A stretch of DNA of 40,344 nucleotides from Folioceros fuciformis. Taxonomy: Eukaryota; Anthocerotophyta; Anthocerotopsida; Anthocerotales. Shown here in pieces: positions 39,751-40,344 of the stretch (position 1 is the first letter of the stretch; each line of letters starts with the position of its first letter). Location of the stretch: assembly GCA_049999805.1 (NCBI GenBank), contig JBNGIO010004048.1, forward strand, positions 1 through 40,344, read 5' to 3'. The position numbers and the translations under genes are program-made. Below the pieces are notes generated by a model. That model saw only the letters and a list, made by a program, of their open reading frames with translations. It had not been told where the DNA came from and made no database searches.

Positions 39751-40344
39751 ATGCAGGCAATCTAGGTAGGTGTTATGTGGGAAGAGTTTAGTTGTAGTCG
39801 ACTCTACAGGCTGGGCCACTAGGATAATCAATTTTGTGGGTTGAGGTCATGGTGAGGGTCAAGGCATTCACTGTGTCGCGGTGAGAACGAGGGCATTGTT
39901 GGAATCCTAGGACATCCGAAGGGCTGTCGATGACAGACGAGTGTACCAGTGTTCAGCCATTACTGATAGTGTGTGCCGTGTGTTTGCTGCCCCACAACCT
40001 TGTGACTCTGGTCTATTATTTTGTTCAGTCACGTGTCCTCGCGAGCGCGCTCGTTTGTCGCTGTGGCATATCTCATCGTCTACATCGCACGCGGGCTTTC
40101 CCTGTCACTCCGCCATCAAATTGATGTGGAAATTCCGAAATGGAAACAGGGTCATTCTGAAGCTGCAGTACAGTTGTGTAAACTTCGTCCCCCCTCCACC
40201 CCCCCCGTCTTTACTAGCGTCCAAAGAAACTTGGAATCGCTATGCAAACCCAGAAAATGACGATAGTTGCAAAGACAACAAAGTTCGGGTAGTCATGAAG
40301 GTGGTTCGAACTATGCAACGGAGTGAAGTGGTCATCGTAAGGCA
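39751..40344. other. 3' flank of HSP90C, nothing else recognised
   Basis: The first few hundred bases probably are the HSP90C 3' UTR. Remaining open frames are short and resemble nothing known. Confidence 0.5.

Overview
The window is nuclear DNA of a land plant. The genes have GT-AG spliceosomal introns and plant-type products: a chloroplast HSP90, a MED14 of plant type, an HKT transporter, histone H3.3, an LRR receptor kinase and a DYW-class PPR protein. Plant telomere-type (CCCTAAA) motifs also occur. The PPR protein ends in Gly-Arg-Pro and carries 'KP' and 'HAEK' signatures. These mark the DYW:KP class, known from hornworts, most lycophytes and ferns, the lineages with U-to-C organelle RNA editing. 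Together with short introns and dense genes, this makes a hornwort the best guess, with a lycophyte next. This is an inference. A run of ten Ns at 10722-10731 shows the window comes from a scaffolded assembly.

Layout. 1-3098: intergenic, no gene recognised. 3099-9934 (+): Mediator subunit MED14, seven exons. 9935-12257: intergenic, with a 92-bp minisatellite interrupted by the N gap. 12258-14742 (+): HKT-type cation transporter, four exons. 15946-16264 (-), with its start codon probably near 16387: ribosomal protein eS30. 17462-24101 (+): P4-type ATPase (lipid flippase), about 18 exons, inside a conspicuously AT-rich tract and with a very long repetitive C-terminal tail. 25861-26376 (+): possible small unknown protein. 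27502-28397 (-): histone H3.3, four exons. 28837-31635 (+): intronless DYW:KP PPR protein, with tRNA-derived sequences on both sides. 32178-36547 (+): LRR receptor kinase of the LRR-VIII-1/HPCA1 type, 21 exons, many encoding exactly one leucine-rich repeat. 37318-39750 (+): intronless chloroplast HSP90. 39751-40344: nothing recognised.

The genes do not form a pathway; this is ordinary eukaryotic gene order. Each has its own job: transcription (MED14), chromatin (H3.3), translation (eS30), cation transport (HKT), membrane lipid asymmetry (P4-ATPase), organelle RNA editing (PPR), surface signalling (LRR kinase) and plastid protein folding (HSP90C). The most interesting item is the PPR protein, a candidate U-to-C RNA editing factor with a nearly perfect internal 133-codon duplication. 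Next are the receptor kinase with HPCA1-like juxtamembrane cysteines and the AT-rich flippase gene. Exon boundaries were placed by eye, from reading frame, GT/AG sites and recalled family sequences, not by transcript evidence.
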